From Lachnospiraceae bacterium (GTDB lineage Bacteria > Bacillota > Clostridia > Lachnospirales > Lachnospiraceae), in the NCBI GenBank assembly GCA_009777715.1, contig WRLH01000020.1, positions 1-64,000 on the forward strand: a stretch of 64,000 nucleotides of DNA. The letters run 5' to 3'. Below the pieces are notes generated by a model, which worked only from the letters and a program-made list of their open reading frames with translations, made no database searches and was not told the DNA's origin. A program made the position numbers and the translations under genes. Below are positions 7,923 through 16,276 of this stretch, one piece after another; positions within the stretch are counted from its first letter, which is position 1, and every line of letters starts with the position of its first letter.

Positions 7923-9248
7923 ATGGCTCTAAAAGAAGGTCAGGTCATCAACACAATCAACTTTAAGACGGTAAAAGTGCTTCGTGCGTCAAAAGACAAG
8001 ATTGAGTTGGGCAAAGGCGGTCAAGGCACCGTCTACAAGGTGGAGTATGACGGAAAGACAATGGCTCTTAAGTGGTACTTAAAAAGCAAAATGAAAAATC
8101 CGCAAAAATTCTATGACAACATCAAGAATAACATTGCGGTCGGGGCGCCAACCGATGCTTTCCTTTGGCCGCTCGACTTAACCGAGGAAGTAGACGGCAC
8201 ATTCGGTTATGTCATGCCGCTAAGGCCGGGCGAGTATTCCGACTTTTCCAAATACCTGCTGGCAAAAGTAAATTTCAAGACCGACATGGCGCTTATTAAT
8301 GCCGCGCTTAACATTATAGACGGCTTTATGAAACTCCATTGGAAAGGCTTCAACTACCAAGACTTAAACGATGGCAACTTTTTTGTCAATTTTGAAAACG
8401 GCGATGTCCTAATCTGTGACAATGACAACGTCATGGGGCAAGGCTTTTATTCCGGCATTGCCGGGAAGTGCCGCTATATGGCCCCTGAAATCGTCCGCGG
8501 CGATAAAATGCCGGACCGGCAGACGGACAGATTTTCTTTATCGGTGGTGCTGTTTTTGCTATTTTTTTCCAATCATCCACTTGAGGGCAGGCTTACCGTC
8601 AAGGGTGACGACATCACAACTGAAGCGGACGAAAAGCGTTTTTATGGAACAGAACCGTTGTTCATTTTTGACCCCAAGGACACCCGTAACGCCCCCAACA
8701 AGCTAACGAGTGCCAATGCCATCAAATTGTGGGGCCTTGTCCCGCAACACATTCGCGAGTTATTTATTGAAGCGTTTGACAACGAAAAACTGCACGGCAA
8801 AAAACAGCAGCTTTTGGAAAGTGCTTGGCTGAAAGCTCTTGTCCGCTGGCGAAGCGAGATTATCAAATGCGGTTGCGGCAGTGAAAATTATGCCGAGCCG
8901 ACAGGCGGTTTTTTATGCTCATGCGGCAAAAAAAGGCGTATTCCAGCTCACTTAAAATTCAAAAAAGCCGATATCCCGCTTTATCCGGGTTCAAAACTAT
9001 ACGCTTGCCAGACAATTTTGGATAATGAGGATTTCCGCACTGAAACAGCTGAAATTATTGTAAATCCAAAGGACGCGAAAGTTCTTGGCATCAAAAACCT
9101 GGCGGATTCGGTGTGGATGGTGACAAGCCAAGACGGCACAACCACCCCGAAAAAGAAAGGCGAAGTTGCCCGAATCGCCAATGGAACAATTATTGATTTT
9201 GGACGTAACCACACCGCTGAAATTTTGGCGAACAAAAAGGAGGATTAA
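7923..9248 (+). CDS. Ser/Thr protein kinase-like protein with C-terminal zinc ribbon and FHA-like domain
   Basis: The 441-residue protein has a kinase domain (about 1-290): glycine loop LGKGGQGTVYKV, Lys50 in ALKWY, catalytic Asp147 and Asn152 in YQDLNDGN, metal-binding Asp166 in ICDNDNV (replacing DFG) and YMAPEI. The key residues are present, so it is probably an active YegI/TerY-P-type kinase. A zinc ribbon follows (CGCGSENYA ... CSCGKK, about 318-340). The last about 90 residues look FHA-like (LGIKNLADSVWMV, NGTIIDFG), which would bind phosphothreonine. AGGAGG at the end of this gene serves the vWA gene 4 bases downstream. Kinase, vWA and PP2C genes in series match the known kinase/vWA/phosphatase triads, so they probably form one phosphorylation switch. 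Confidence 0.85.
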   Translation: MALKEGQVINTINFKTVKVLRASKDKIELGKGGQGTVYKVEYDGKTMALKWYLKSKMKNPQKFYDNIKNNIAVGAPTDAFLWPLDLTEEVDGTFGYVMPLRPGEYSDFSKYLLAKVNFKTDMALINAALNIIDGFMKLHWKGFNYQDLNDGNFFVNFENGDVLICDNDNVMGQGFYSGIAGKCRYMAPEIVRGDKMPDRQTDRFSLSVVLFLLFFSNHPLEGRLTVKGDDITTEADEKRFYGTEPLFIFDPKDTRNAPNKLTSANAIKLWGLVPQHIRELFIEAFDNEKLHGKKQQLLESAWLKALVRWRSEIIKCGCGSENYAEPTGGFLCSCGKKRRIPAHLKFKKADIPLYPGSKLYACQTILDNEDFRTETAEIIVNPKDAKVLGIKNLADSVWMVTSQDGTTTPKKKGEVARIANGTIIDFGRNHTAEILANKKED

Positions 9249-9252
9249 CCAA

Positions 9253-9999
9253 ATGGCTATGACAAACGTTGAAAGAGAAAGTGTTCCCCGCAAAACGACG
9301 ATGTTATTTTTCCTGATTGATACATCAGGGAGCATGGCAGGAACACGTATCGGCTCAGTTAATACCGCAATAGAAGAAACACTTGTAAAATTGCGGGAAA
9401 TGAATGACGACAGTGCCGACGCTGAAATCGAAATTGCCTTGCTTGAATTTTCAAGCGGCGCAAGGTGGCTGACCCCCAATGGGCCGGTAAAAGTAGAAAA
9501 CTATTATTGGAGTGATTTAGAGGCTGACGGGCTGACCGCAATGGGCGAAGCTTTCCGGATGCTTGAAGAAAAGCTTCACAAAAGCAGCGGTTTTATGCAA
9601 AGGGCAGCCGGGTCTTACGCCCCGGTTCTCTTCCTCATGTCTGATGGCGAACCAAACGATGACTACCGGACACATCTGGCAAGATTGCAAAAAAATGGCT
9701 GGTTCAAAGCATCAACCAAAGTTGCGCTTGCGATAGGTGATGAAGCGAACGATTTTGTCTTGATGGAGTTCACCGGAAGCAAGGAAGCAGTTGTCAGAGT
9801 GCCGGACGGAAGAAACGCCGGGGAAAAATTGGCGAAAATGGTTCAGTTCATCGCCGTAACTTCTTCGCAGGTTGCCAGCAACCCAACTGACGCAAGCGAC
9901 AAATCAAAGCAGGAGCAGTTAGAAGAAGCCCTTCAATCGGTGGATGATGATGACGATTGGGATGTTGGCGATCAAGCGGGAGGAGATGATGGCTGGTAA
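9253..9999 (+). CDS. von Willebrand factor A (TerY-like) protein
   Basis: The 248-residue vWA protein has a complete MIDAS metal site: DTSGS (Asp23, Ser25, Ser27), a Thr in the DGLTAMGEAF segment and Asp in MSDGEPND. These domains bind partner proteins through a Mg or Mn ion. The C-terminus is a strongly acidic tail of consecutive Asp residues. The ATG at 9253 was chosen because AAGGAGG lies just upstream; a longer in-frame start inside the kinase gene has no such site. The gene lies between the kinase and PP2C genes and overlaps the PP2C start, so the three are probably translationally coupled. The vWA protein is likely the scaffold or substrate of the pair. Confidence 0.88.
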   Translation: MAMTNVERESVPRKTTMLFFLIDTSGSMAGTRIGSVNTAIEETLVKLREMNDDSADAEIEIALLEFSSGARWLTPNGPVKVENYYWSDLEADGLTAMGEAFRMLEEKLHKSSGFMQRAAGSYAPVLFLMSDGEPNDDYRTHLARLQKNGWFKASTKVALAIGDEANDFVLMEFTGSKEAVVRVPDGRNAGEKLAKMVQFIAVTSSQVASNPTDASDKSKQEQLEEALQSVDDDDDWDVGDQAGGDDGW

Positions 10000-11983
10000 A
10001 GAATACCGCTCGTTTGGGGTAACGCATAAAGGCGCAAAGCATGAGGAAGATGTGCCTTGCCAAGACGCATCGGCCCACCTTACCTCCCGGGACGCTGCAA
10101 TCGCGATTGTGGCTGACGGGCATGGCAGTTCACGGTGCTTTAGAAGCGACATCGGCTCGGAAAAGGCTGTTGAAATTGCCCAAAATGCAATTTCGGCCTT
10201 TGTCAGCAATACGCCTAAGCTGCCAAGTGAAATGACACCCCAGTTTATTGACCGCCGCGAAACTTTAGTATCTGAAAGCAAAATTATCTTAGGCGGCGTG
10301 GTCAGGGAAATCATCGATAAATGGTTTGCCGCGGTTACGAAAGACGAAAAAGAACACCCCTTAAAAGACGACCAGCGGCTTGAGGGGATTGTCCAGAAAT
10401 ATAAAGACCGCTATTTAAACGATGAGGATTACCGTTGCCACGTTTACGGCACAACCCTGATGGCAGCCGTGATGGGTGAAAACTATTGGTTTGGTTTTCA
10501 AGTCGGTGATGGCAAATGTGTTGTGCTTTACGAGGACGGCTCATGGGAGCTGCCGATTCCGTGGGACGACAAATGCACATTCAATACGACCACGTCAATA
10601 TGTGACGATGATTCTTTGTCGCGCTTCCGTTATTGGTTCGGATTTAACAATGAAAAAGGCACATACACCGAATACGGTTATGGCGTACACGGTGAAGGAA
10701 AAGATTACGTTCGCGAAATCAAATCACGCCCCCTTGCCATTTTCGTGGGCTCGGATGGGGTCGAGGATTCATATCCGCGCATTGACAACGACAAATACGT
10801 TATTAATTTTTACCGTAATCGGGTCGTGAGCCTTGTTGAAAGCGGCTATGATACTTTTAATGAAGAAATTGACGGCCTTGCGAAACGTTTTGCCGACCGT
10901 GAAAGCACGGACGATGTCTCGATTGCCGGAATCATCGGTGACTTTACAGGCAAGGAAGCGATGATTAAAGCGATGAAACATGATTCCGAAAAGCACGAAG
11001 CAGAAATAATCTATTCCGAAAAACGCCGCGATGCCGACGAAAAAAAGGATGCCTATGAGACCGTCAGGAAAAGGACAGAGGCGGTTACGGCGAATCAGCG
11101 TCAATTGGAAAGCAGAATAGCGTCCATAGAAGGCGAAATAACCGCCTTAAATGCCAAAAAAGCGTCTTTTGATTCTGCTCTTATAAAAGGGAAAAGTGAT
11201 GTTGAAGCCAGCGACTGTGAAATGAGCAAATTGCAAAGCAAGCTTCACGAGTTTGAAAGCGAAAAGGTGAAATCCGAGCAAGAAAAAAGAACCGCAGATG
11301 CGCGAGTCATTATCGCAGATGATGAGGCAAAAAAAGCAAAAAAAGTTTCCGAGAACGCAGAAAAGGACTCTTCTAAAAAGAGTAACACTCTCCGAACAAA
11401 AAAGGAGGCCTACAGTAAACTTTTTAATGAGTTGTCTAAGACGAATTCTTCTGTACAACCGAATGCCAATCAAACGGTGTCGATTCAAGTCGTTAAAACA
11501 TTTCTCGGAAGTTCTCCAGAGGAAAGAATTGTAAAACTGCGAAATGAAATCAAACGATTGGAAACAGAACTCCCAAATCTGCAAGCACAAGTGGTGGCGA
11601 CGCAACAAAACGCCGAAGCAAAGAAACGCGAGTTTTCAACGCTTCGTCAGCAGTCTGTTGATGCTCAACAACGCACACGACAAGTTGATGCTGAAATCAA
11701 GCGTATAGAGCAAGAACTACGCACGGTTAAAATACAGAATCGAAATCAACGCGATGTTGTAATCCAACTTCAAGATGAAATTGCCGCAACCGACCGCAAT
11801 ATAAGCTCAAAACAAGCGGAAGTAAGCAAGCTACAGGCTGAATATGAAACGCTTAAAGAGCAGACCAAAAAACAAACGGACACCCTTGCCCAAATAAAAG
11901 CAGCCTGGGAAAAAGCTGAGGCGGAAGCCGTGGCCCTGAATGCAACCATCCAGAACAGCCATTGCGAGGGAGATACAATGTGA
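9989..11983 (+). CDS. PP2C-type protein phosphatase with long coiled-coil C-terminus
   Basis: The N-terminal 300 or so residues form a PP2C domain with metal-binding motifs: VADGHGS (Asp43), a GTTLMAAV / FQVGDGKCV segment and ESTDDVS. It should remove phosphate from Ser/Thr residues, reversing the neighbouring kinase. From about residue 315 to the end the protein is a very long, Lys/Glu/Gln-rich coiled coil, unusual for stand-alone TerY-P-type phosphatases and suited to dimerisation, docking or length sensing. The ATG at 9989 (or the adjacent one at 9986) was chosen because GGGAGGAG ends at 9985. The start overlaps the vWA stop. Codon use becomes more A-rich after about 11400, within the coiled coil. 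Confidence 0.85.
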   Translation: MAGKEYRSFGVTHKGAKHEEDVPCQDASAHLTSRDAAIAIVADGHGSSRCFRSDIGSEKAVEIAQNAISAFVSNTPKLPSEMTPQFIDRRETLVSESKIILGGVVREIIDKWFAAVTKDEKEHPLKDDQRLEGIVQKYKDRYLNDEDYRCHVYGTTLMAAVMGENYWFGFQVGDGKCVVLYEDGSWELPIPWDDKCTFNTTTSICDDDSLSRFRYWFGFNNEKGTYTEYGYGVHGEGKDYVREIKSRPLAIFVGSDGVEDSYPRIDNDKYVINFYRNRVVSLVESGYDTFNEEIDGLAKRFADRESTDDVSIAGIIGDFTGKEAMIKAMKHDSEKHEAEIIYSEKRRDADEKKDAYETVRKRTEAVTANQRQLESRIASIEGEITALNAKKASFDSALIKGKSDVEASDCEMSKLQSKLHEFESEKVKSEQEKRTADARVIIADDEAKKAKKVSENAEKDSSKKSNTLRTKKEAYSKLFNELSKTNSSVQPNANQTVSIQVVKTFLGSSPEERIVKLRNEIKRLETELPNLQAQVVATQQNAEAKKREFSTLRQQSVDAQQRTRQVDAEIKRIEQELRTVKIQNRNQRDVVIQLQDEIAATDRNISSKQAEVSKLQAEYETLKEQTKKQTDTLAQIKAAWEKAEAEAVALNATIQNSHCEGDTM

Positions 11984-12025
11984 AAGACAAATATTTGCAC
12001 ATCTTAGAAAGGCATGGTTATTATT

Positions 12026-13912
12026 ATGAAATGTAACAAATGCAACGCCGAATGGAAAGTTGACGCAAGCCGCTCCGCTTCGCTGACTCTTTGCCCTTTT
12101 TGCCAAGAGAAAATCGAAAAGGCAAGTGATTGGCAATATTTTGACAACACAAAAGAACTATTGGCATATGTTGCGGCAGAATACGGCAATGACGCGCTGT
12201 TTGGGCGAAAATACTTTTCCGACCACTCATCGCCGACAATGCCGCAAGGGCAAAAGAACCTTGTCAAACAAGCGTTTGAATGCGGCGCGGTGAAAATCCT
12301 TAAGGACAATGAAAACTCTGACCAGGCCCATCGGGAAACCGCAGTTAAGCAAGCAGTTGGCAAAATAATTGATACATACGCAAGCGCAAAAGAAGCGGCG
12401 GAGCGTGTTATCTGGGAGCTTACGAGTGCGATCGGCTGGGGCATGGAAGAGCCGGACCTTAGTACGAAAGATAAGCAAGCGGGTACTGGCGGGGGTAAAC
12501 CCACTCCCCCACCCCAGCTCTCGCCCCAGCCCCCGGTAGGCAAAATCGCAATTCTGATGAAACGCGGCTGGCAATCCGCTGAAGATAGCGAATGGGATAA
12601 GGCTTACAATTTCTTTGACGAAGTCCTAAACGACCACGACCCCGATTATGCCCCTGCTTTCCTAGGACAGCTTTGCGCTGACTTAAAATGCTCCCAAGAG
12701 GGCAAACTGGCAAAATTAAAAGACCCCAATAGCATAACCAGCCACAAATACTACAAACGTGCTATTACTGACCCGGCCATAAAAGCCCAACTGGGTGGCT
12801 ACATTCAGACAATAAACGACCGGATTAATGCCGAGATAAAAGCAGCCGCCGCCGAAGCGGAACGCAAACGCAAAGTTGCCGAAGAAGCCGCCCGGAAAAA
12901 GCTTGTCCAGGATACCTTTGACAAAGCCGTCAAGATAATGACAGCCGCAAAAACCCCCGATGAGTACCGTAAAGCAATTACCGCTTTTGGCAACATTGAT
13001 TCCAATTATCAAGATATTAATGGGAAGATTAAGGGTAAAATCACCGAGTGCGAGCAGAAAATCATCGAGTGGGAGCAGGAAAAGGCCGCCGCTGAAGCCG
13101 AGTTTCAAAAGAAATACGACCCCTTAATAGACCGCTTCAGCAAAGAGGGCAGAGCCCAAACCGAGCAAAAACGCCAAAAAGCACAGGAATGGAAAGCCGA
13201 GGGTTTATGCCCGCATTGCGGCGGAACGCTGAAAGGCCTGCTTGGCAAAAAATGTGTTGGGTGTGGCAAAGCACCAAATGAACCAGAGTTCCTATCTGAC
13301 GCTGATGTAACTTTTAAGGGAGACATTGCTTTCCTAAAGATTGGCGATATCAGCTGGCGCGTTCTTGATGTGCAAAACAACAAGGCCTTACTCATCAGCG
13401 AAAAAATCCTTGAAGAACGCCGTTACAATGTTAAATACAAAAGTATTACATGGGAAGAATGCACTCTGCGCAAATATCTTAACGGAGAGTTTCTAAGTAA
13501 GCTTGGGGCGGTACAATCGGCAATCGCCGAAACGCGAAACGAAAATCCCAGCAATCCATGGTACAGCACGGCGGGCGGCAATGCAACAACCGACAAGGTG
13601 TTTCTGCTGAGCTTAGATGAGGTGGTCAAATATTTTGGTGACAGCGGTGACTTGAAAAACCGGAAAGACTGGAAATGGGAAAATGAAAAATACGTACAAG
13701 CACATGGAAGCGGATATTATATTAACGACCAATACAACAGCGCAAGAATTGCAGAATACAAAAATGGGGCTAGTTGGTGGTGGCTGCGGTCGCCCGGCTA
13801 CAATACTACTCTTGCCGCCCGTGTCGACGGCGACGGCACTGTCCCTGTGTATGGCTACGTTGTCTACTTTGTCTATGGTGGTGTTCGCCCCGCTTTGTGG
13901 CTGAATCTGTAA
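12026..13912 (+). CDS. DGR variable protein 2 (zinc ribbons, helical domain, TPR-like/coiled coil, DUF6273)
   Basis: The 628-residue protein starts with a zinc ribbon (Cys3, Cys6, Cys23, Cys26) and the helical domain shared with variable protein 1. A Pro-rich linker, a TPR-like helical segment (about 170-235), a charged coiled coil (about 265-390) and a second zinc ribbon (CPHCGG, CVGCG, about 395-415) follow. The DUF6273-type domain is closely similar to that of variable protein 1 and contains VR2 at about residues 581-624. All 21 differences between VR2 and the template repeat are at template adenines, the signature of mutagenic homing, so this is the currently diversified target. ATG 12026 was chosen by homology with the 5228 start; ATG 12014 is possible. 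There is no signal peptide. GC-rich hairpins follow the stop. Confidence 0.9.
   Translation: MKCNKCNAEWKVDASRSASLTLCPFCQEKIEKASDWQYFDNTKELLAYVAAEYGNDALFGRKYFSDHSSPTMPQGQKNLVKQAFECGAVKILKDNENSDQAHRETAVKQAVGKIIDTYASAKEAAERVIWELTSAIGWGMEEPDLSTKDKQAGTGGGKPTPPPQLSPQPPVGKIAILMKRGWQSAEDSEWDKAYNFFDEVLNDHDPDYAPAFLGQLCADLKCSQEGKLAKLKDPNSITSHKYYKRAITDPAIKAQLGGYIQTINDRINAEIKAAAAEAERKRKVAEEAARKKLVQDTFDKAVKIMTAAKTPDEYRKAITAFGNIDSNYQDINGKIKGKITECEQKIIEWEQEKAAAEAEFQKKYDPLIDRFSKEGRAQTEQKRQKAQEWKAEGLCPHCGGTLKGLLGKKCVGCGKAPNEPEFLSDADVTFKGDIAFLKIGDISWRVLDVQNNKALLISEKILEERRYNVKYKSITWEECTLRKYLNGEFLSKLGAVQSAIAETRNENPSNPWYSTAGGNATTDKVFLLSLDEVVKYFGDSGDLKNRKDWKWENEKYVQAHGSGYYINDQYNSARIAEYKNGASWWWLRSPGYNTTLAARVDGDGTVPVYGYVVYFVYGGVRPALWLNL
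13767..13897 (+). repeat. DGR variable region 2 (VR2)
   Basis: These 131 bases align without gaps to the template repeat 14472-14602. There are 21 mismatches, all where the template has A, with changes to T, C and G all present. The 5' flank of about 30 bases and the 3' 22 bases are identical. No stop codon results. The block is followed by TGGCTGAATCTGTAA in the target but by unrelated sequence in the template. Confidence 0.95.
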
Positions 13913-13928
13913 TCGGTAATCTTTTAAT

Positions 13929-13992
13929 CGCAAGGCCGCTTGCGGGCTTGCTAATCCCGCCGCCGTAGGCGGCGAATCGCCCCGCCGGGGCG
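13929..13992 (+). other. Three consecutive GC-rich hairpins after VR2
   Basis: CGCAAG/CTTGCG (loop 4), CGCCGCC/GGCGGCG (loop 3) and CGCCCC/GGGGCG (loop 3) lie in a row starting 16 bases after the variable gene's stop. Hairpin or cruciform structures just downstream of the variable region are known to help target recognition in some DGRs. VR1 has none. They could instead be ordinary intergenic palindromes or a terminator lacking a T-run. Confidence 0.5.
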
Positions 13993-14029
13993 GAAATCGC
14001 GCGGCCGAGATATTTATTTTGAATAGGGG

Positions 14030-14431
14030 GTGCATTTTATCCAGAATGAGAAAAAAAGCGAGCTGACAGTTGTGACCAAGGCTAAGGAACTATGTACCTA
14101 CATTATGGAGATTACGCAAAAGTCCCCCAAGCAGTTCCGGTTTACCTTTGTTGCGAGATTGCAGAACCTCTCGCTTGACGTGATTGGGAATATATACTAT
14201 GCCAACGAGATTTTCATTAAGAAAGGCGATGTGAAAAGTGCAGAAAAGCGGCTTGTTTTACAGCATAAGGCAATTGCAACCGTAAAACTGATTGCTTATT
14301 TCGCCGAAATGGCGATGAAGCAGAACTGCATTTTGCCGAAACAATTTGAGCAAATCGCAAATTTAACAACCGATTGCTTGCGCTTGCTCGGCGGCTGGAT
14401 TAACAGCGACAAAAAGCGATTATCGTCCTAA
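14030..14431 (+). CDS. avd: Avd-like DGR accessory protein (four-helix bundle)
   Basis: The 133-residue protein matches the four-helix-bundle accessory variability determinant of DGRs: FRFTFVARLQNLSLDVIGNIYYANE, then basic helices with KLIAYFAEMAMKQNCI and a C-terminal LLGGWINSDKK. Avd forms a basic pentameric barrel that binds the reverse transcriptase and the template RNA and is needed for mutagenic retrohoming. It starts with GTG at 14030, immediately after a GGGGG-containing purine run; a slightly later start cannot be excluded. It lies between VR2 and the template repeat, the classic cassette order of target, avd, TR, RT. Confidence 0.88.
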   Translation: MHFIQNEKKSELTVVTKAKELCTYIMEITQKSPKQFRFTFVARLQNLSLDVIGNIYYANEIFIKKGDVKSAEKRLVLQHKAIATVKLIAYFAEMAMKQNCILPKQFEQIANLTTDCLRLLGGWINSDKKRLSS

Positions 14432-14471
14432 GGCCGAATGGCCATGGCGTTTTCGGGGGTTTTGGTTGCAT

Positions 14472-14602
14472 GGGCTAGTTGGTGGTGGCTGCGGTCGCCC
14501 GGCAACAATACTAATAATGCCGCCAATGTCAACAACGACGGCAATGTCAATGTGAATGGCAACAATGTCAACAATGACAATGGTGGTGTTCGCCCCGCTT
14601 TG
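14472..14602 (+). ncRNA. DGR template repeat (TR), within template RNA
   Basis: The TR is the parent of VR2 (13767-13897). Its 26-codon core read in the target frame contains 15 AAC/AAT codons and 33 adenines, so A-to-N mutagenesis can change many residues without making stops. Flanks are adenine-poor. The 3' shared block ends at 14602, where template and targets diverge (IMH versus IMH* side). The 14603-14801 spacer up to the RT start probably belongs to the structured template RNA. An open frame runs through TR but has no coding character. Confidence 0.93.
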
Positions 14603-14801
14603 CCCCGACCCCATTTAGCCCGAAACCTTGCCGTATGGACGGCGGGTCTGTGTAATGGGGCAAAGGAATCAAATCCCCTCTTGGCCGAAAGGCCGGGAAA
14701 ACAAATTCCGGCAGAAAAGGAGACGCAGGACATTGCTTTTCCTCTTTTCGGGAGGCGGGCTGGCAACGTCGCCTTCCCTGTCGGCTTAATCGGAGGGCCT
14801 A

Positions 14802-15830
14802 TTGCCAAAGTACGAAGAAATGTTAAGCTTCCAAAACCTCTATAACGCCCACTTGGCGGCCAGAAGAGGCAAACGCGACAAGACCGAGGTCATAAAATTT
14901 GAAATGAACCTTGCCGAAAATCTTTGCCATCTGCAAAGGCAGTTAGCGGAGAGGACTTATTATCCGCACGGTTACAAGCACTTTATGATTTACGAGCCCA
15001 AAGCGCGTTCCATTTACGCCCCCGACTACTCCGACCGGGTTGTCCAGCATTGCTTATGCGACAACATTTTAATGCCGACGCTGGAAAAACGGTTGATTTA
15101 CGATAATGCCGCTTGCCGTATCGGCAAAGGCACGCATTTTTCGATGGACAGGTTATCTTTCTTTATCCGGGAGTTTTACAAAAAGCATGGGACAGAGGGA
15201 TATTTCCTTAAATGCGATGTCCGCAAATACTTTGACAACATCAGCCACCCGGTCTTAAAGCAAAAATTGGGCAAGGTCTTTGACGGTGAGATTTTTACCC
15301 TGCTGTGCCGTATTATCGACAGCTACGAAACAGCCGAAAATATTGGTCTGCCGCTTGGAAACCAAGCCAGCCAATGGTTTGCCCTTTATTACCTTGACAG
15401 CGTGGACAGGCTGATAAAGGAACGGTTGCAAATAAAGCATTATGTTCGCTATATGGACGATTTAATCCTCATTCACAGCGAAAGAAATCATCTTAGCGAT
15501 TGCCTTAGCGAGATACAACGCACTTGCAACACAGACTTGAAGATAGAATTAAACGAAAAGACCCAAATTTTCCCGGTCAAGAATGGTGTTGATTACTTAG
15601 GCTGGCACTTTTCTTTATCCGAAACAGGCAAAGTAATCCGCAAGCTGCGGACATCAAACAAACGCAGGCTCAAACGCCGAATGAGGAAAAAAGCCCAGGA
15701 TTATCATGATTACCTGCTTGGGCTCGATGATATCAAAAGAAGCTTGGCTTCAACCAACGGGCATTTGGCACATGGCCACACCTACCGCCTCCGCCAGAAG
15801 CTTTCATGGAAAACGGTTTATATGCACTAA
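14802..15830 (+). CDS. DGR-type reverse transcriptase
   Basis: The 342-residue enzyme has the RT fold with the catalytic YMDD box (Tyr217 to Asp220) and LPLGNQASQ (184-191), the motif-4 signature of error-prone DGR and related group-II-like RTs. YFLKCDVRKYFDNIS holds the first catalytic Asp, and a C-terminal basic thumb region follows. It copies TR RNA with adenine-directed errors into cDNA that replaces VR. It starts with TTG at 14802, six bases after GGAGG; no ATG is better placed (the next in frame is at 14820). It follows TR by about 200 bases, as in other DGRs. No extra domain, such as a protease or nuclease, is fused. Confidence 0.95.
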   Translation: MPKYEEMLSFQNLYNAHLAARRGKRDKTEVIKFEMNLAENLCHLQRQLAERTYYPHGYKHFMIYEPKARSIYAPDYSDRVVQHCLCDNILMPTLEKRLIYDNAACRIGKGTHFSMDRLSFFIREFYKKHGTEGYFLKCDVRKYFDNISHPVLKQKLGKVFDGEIFTLLCRIIDSYETAENIGLPLGNQASQWFALYYLDSVDRLIKERLQIKHYVRYMDDLILIHSERNHLSDCLSEIQRTCNTDLKIELNEKTQIFPVKNGVDYLGWHFSLSETGKVIRKLRTSNKRRLKRRMRKKAQDYHDYLLGLDDIKRSLASTNGHLAHGHTYRLRQKLSWKTVYMH

Positions 15831-15865
15831 GATAAGAATACTAAAACCTTTAGGAAAGGATAATG

Positions 15866-16276
15866 ATGGAAAACAAGAAACTTGAGCAGCTTATTAGCAA
15901 TATCCGCGAGATTACCGCCACGGACGATTACGCAATGGATTTCTTCACCGGTGCAACCTGTAAGGAAATTTCAGCATTTGAACAAGAAAACAACATTTTA
16001 TTTCCAAAGCTAATAACCCAATGGTTAGGTTTTGCAGATGGTTGTTCCTTGTTTGACACGGTAATCTCATTTTATGGTGTTGCCCACGGTCGGCGCATTT
16101 CTATTAAGGATGATGGCTATATCTGTATTGGCACGTTTAATTATGGCGATACCGTGTGCATTAGGAATGATTCGGAAACAATTTATCTATGCGGCGAAAC
16201 AGTGATTGAATACACAAACTTTATTGACTTGCTAAAGCTTGTTATTGATATAGGGACGGGGGGTAATGATGAGTAA
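15866..16276 (+). CDS. SMI1/KNR4 (SUKH)-type immunity-like protein
   Basis: The 136-residue protein resembles SUKH-fold proteins: ATCKEISAFEQENNILFPK (the typical 'E..P' entry), then WLGFADGCSLFD, alternating strands and YTNFIDLLKLVID at the end. SUKH proteins are the commonest immunity proteins that bind and neutralise nuclease toxins of polymorphic toxin systems. The next gene, overlapping by a few bases, encodes a GH-E/HNH-like nuclease candidate, which supports an immunity role. ATG 15866 gives better spacing to AGGAAAGGA than the ATG three bases upstream. Confidence 0.75.
   Translation: MENKKLEQLISNIREITATDDYAMDFFTGATCKEISAFEQENNILFPKLITQWLGFADGCSLFDTVISFYGVAHGRRISIKDDGYICIGTFNYGDTVCIRNDSETIYLCGETVIEYTNFIDLLKLVIDIGTGGNDE

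Noticed and set aside
9166-9252. Longer N-terminus for the vWA protein
   Set aside because: The extension lies inside the kinase gene and lacks a ribosome-binding site; ATG 9253 has a strong one.
14438-14845. Open frame through the template repeat that could encode a 135-residue protein
   Set aside because: It consists of the TR (Asn-rich) and template-RNA spacer, has no good ribosome-binding site and overlaps the RT start; it is explained by the DGR template.
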